NCBI GenBank assembly: GCA_016178015.1
Contig: JACOUB010000014.1
Location: 1-64,000 of the forward strand
Origin: Methylocystis sp.
GTDB taxonomy: Bacteria; Pseudomonadota; Alphaproteobacteria; Rhizobiales; Beijerinckiaceae
DNA length: 64,000 nucleotides
Direction: 5' to 3'
The notes under the pieces are model-generated. The model searched no databases and was not told the DNA's origin. It was given only the letters and a program-made list of their open reading frames with translations. Below, one piece after another: positions 63,017-64,000 of this stretch; position 1 is the first letter of the stretch; every line of letters starts with the position of its first letter. A program made the position numbers and the translations under genes.

Positions 63017-63573
63017 GGCTGGAAAAACGCTCCGAAGACGACCGGCATCAGTGTGAACAGCGACACGAGCGACGCTAGCCACGCGAACTGATATGCGGAC
63101 TCTCGGAACCGCAGAACCTTGCACAGGTTCCCGATCTCCGCTTCCCAGCGCCGTTCCTCGGATGGCGCTCCCACGGATTGCTCGGCGTCTGTTCTGTCCG
63201 GCACGGCAAGGCCCAGGAAACGCCAGAACACGCCCACCACCAGCAGAGAAGCAAAGATCGACAGCAGTGAAGCAAGGACGGTCCCCGTCGCAGACCAGAA
63301 GTATATCCAGTGAGCGTCTTTGCCCGAGACGTGAGACCAAAACAAACCAATGAGAGCGGTCACGAAGGCGTTGAACTGCATCAACGACTGCGCCTTGTCA
63401 TCGAGAATGCTGAGCATGTTATACAGAAACTCCAAGCTCTGCTCTTTTTGCAGCGCGCCGCGACCTGTTCTGTGCCAGGCGGCCGCCCGATCGAGCGCCA
63501 CGTCGTTCGCCGGGCGACCCCGCAACCACCGTATCCAGAAGCGGTGCGTGGCCAAACTGACCCAGTTCAACAT
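63013..63573 (-). CDS. Three-helix membrane protein, PycTM/SLATT-like effector fold
   Basis: 186 residues from ATG 63573, preceded at 7 nt by GAAGGA. After a basic, amphipathic N-terminus, a helix ends in LDDKAQSLMQFNAF (57-70), followed by two membrane segments (about 66-81 and 93-117), a soluble helical loop and a third membrane segment (162-182). The D-KA..L..NA motif entering the first membrane helix and the 2+1 layout resemble PycTM (DUF5706) and SLATT proteins, membrane effectors of cyclic-nucleotide-triggered phage defence. No cyclase is adjacent; the overlapping partner is a cytidine deaminase. The assignment to this fold is inference. Confidence 0.6.
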   Translation of the reverse strand: MLNWVSLATHRFWIRWLRGRPANDVALDRAAAWHRTGRGALQKEQSLEFLYNMLSILDDKAQSLMQFNAFVTALIGLFWSHVSGKDAHWIYFWSATGTVLASLLSIFASLLVVGVFWRFLGLAVPDRTDAEQSVGAPSEERRWEAEIGNLCKVLRFRESAYQFAWLASLVSLFTLMPVVFGAFFQP

Positions 63574-63705
63574 AAAATATTCCTTCCCCAGGATTTTCGC
63601 TCGTCAAGTTCACGCTAGAAACAGCCACGAGGCAATAGAAACAAAAACCTGGCCGCCGGCAACCGCGTCGTTTGTGCGGAGGGGCGATACGTCACGTGTC
63701 CCCCC

Positions 63706-64000
63706 TCAACTCACCTCCGCGAGCAGCGACAACTGCGCCATCACCCGCTCGCCGGCGAGGTCGGTCAGTTGCGTCGGATAGTCGCCGGTGAAGCAATGGT
63801 CGGTGAATTGCGGGCGCCGCGGATCGCGGCCCGTTTCGCCCATCGCCCGGTAGATGCCGTCGATCGACAGAAATGCCAGCGTGTCGGAGCCGATGTAGCG
63901 GCGCATCTCCTCGAGGCTGTGGGTCGCCGCCAGCAGCTTGTCTTTTTGCGGCGTGTCGATGCCGTAATAGTCGGGATGGGCGATGGGCGGCGACGCGATG
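63706..64000 (-). CDS. purF: Amidophosphoribosyltransferase PurF, C-terminal part (cut by window edge)
   Basis: The last ~97 residues are visible, ending at TGA-equivalent TCA 63706-63708. SPPIAHPDYYGIDTP and LEEMRRYIGSDTLAFLSIDGIYRAMG are characteristic of the PurF C-terminus; the following ~40 residues (PQFTDHCFTGDYPTQLTDL) form the conserved tail. PurF commits PRPP to purine synthesis. In relatives the sequence after purF is usually a short-chain dehydrogenase; here the low-GC membrane protein/deaminase pair comes first. Confidence 0.93.
   Translation of the reverse strand, partial: IASPPIAHPDYYGIDTPQKDKLLAATHSLEEMRRYIGSDTLAFLSIDGIYRAMGETGRDPRRPQFTDHCFTGDYPTQLTDLAGERVMAQLSLLAEVS

Overview
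This 64 kb window is a chromosomal segment of a high-GC alphaproteobacterium, most likely of the order Hyphomicrobiales (Rhizobiales). Supporting features are the trpE/trpGDC-moaC-moeA arrangement next to a SurA/PpiD-type gene, the divergent erpA/dgt pair followed by argS and a SPOR-domain gene, the accBC-aroQ-DsbA and aat-DUF2155 blocks, an lptG-lptD pair divergent from pepA, purF, and an abundance of short palindromic intergenic repeats. The genus cannot be fixed from the sequence alone. Almost all genes are housekeeping, with small accessory inserts.

Layout. 0-11.6 kb: a cut-off Pro/Ala-rich protein end, then minus-strand moeA, moaC, trpC, trpD and trpG; an M50 site-2-type protease; a MarR regulator; a small membrane protein; trpE and a PpiD-like foldase, the last two overlapping by GTGA. 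11.8-17.6 kb: tpiA, ndk, a VapBC-type toxin-antitoxin pair, holC, and a spermidine/putrescine-type ABC importer (ATPase and two permeases, no binding protein). A ~372 bp palindrome-rich insert with a 13 bp direct duplication separates the two permeases. 17.6-27.8 kb: AsmA-like protein, single-domain response regulator, DUF423 protein, then an envelope-polysaccharide block (sugar-phosphate transferase, Wza/GumB-like lipoprotein, Wzz/GumC-like protein with a degenerate kinase domain, CelD-like acyltransferase, polysaccharide deacetylase).

28-31 kb: an M48 membrane protease and a solitary groEL behind a sigma70-type promoter and a CIRCE element. This GroEL lacks 38 internal residues that include three nucleotide-pocket positions. 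31.2-40.6 kb: a lysine-catabolic module. On the minus strand lie ALDH7-type semialdehyde dehydrogenase, class I aminotransferase, glutaryl-CoA dehydrogenase, a fused alpha/beta 2-oxoacid dehydrogenase E1 and a FabD-like acyltransferase. Divergent from them are an Lrp/AsnC regulator and a saccharopine/lysine-6-dehydrogenase family enzyme. Together these could take lysine through aminoadipate and 2-oxoadipate to glutaryl-CoA and crotonyl-CoA.

40.6-50 kb: tRNA-Asn, a PfkB kinase, erpA, dgt, a HicAB pair with its own palindromic operator, argS, a SPOR-domain gene split by an apparent one-base frameshift at the end of a 51 bp tandem array, a DUF2155 protein and aat. 50-64 kb: accC, accB, aroQ, a DsbA-like protein, lptD, lptG, pepA, a GST, a VOC protein, a DUF3179 protein, a SufA/IscA-type carrier, an overlapping two-gene operon (PycTM/SLATT-like membrane protein plus cytidine deaminase) on visibly lower-GC DNA, and the 3' end of purF.

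The best candidates for something undescribed are the pocket-deleted GroEL, the membrane protein/cytidine deaminase operon, the palindromic insert inside the importer operon, and the lysine module with a fused E1 plus acyltransferase. Assignments come from reading motifs; no database search was run.
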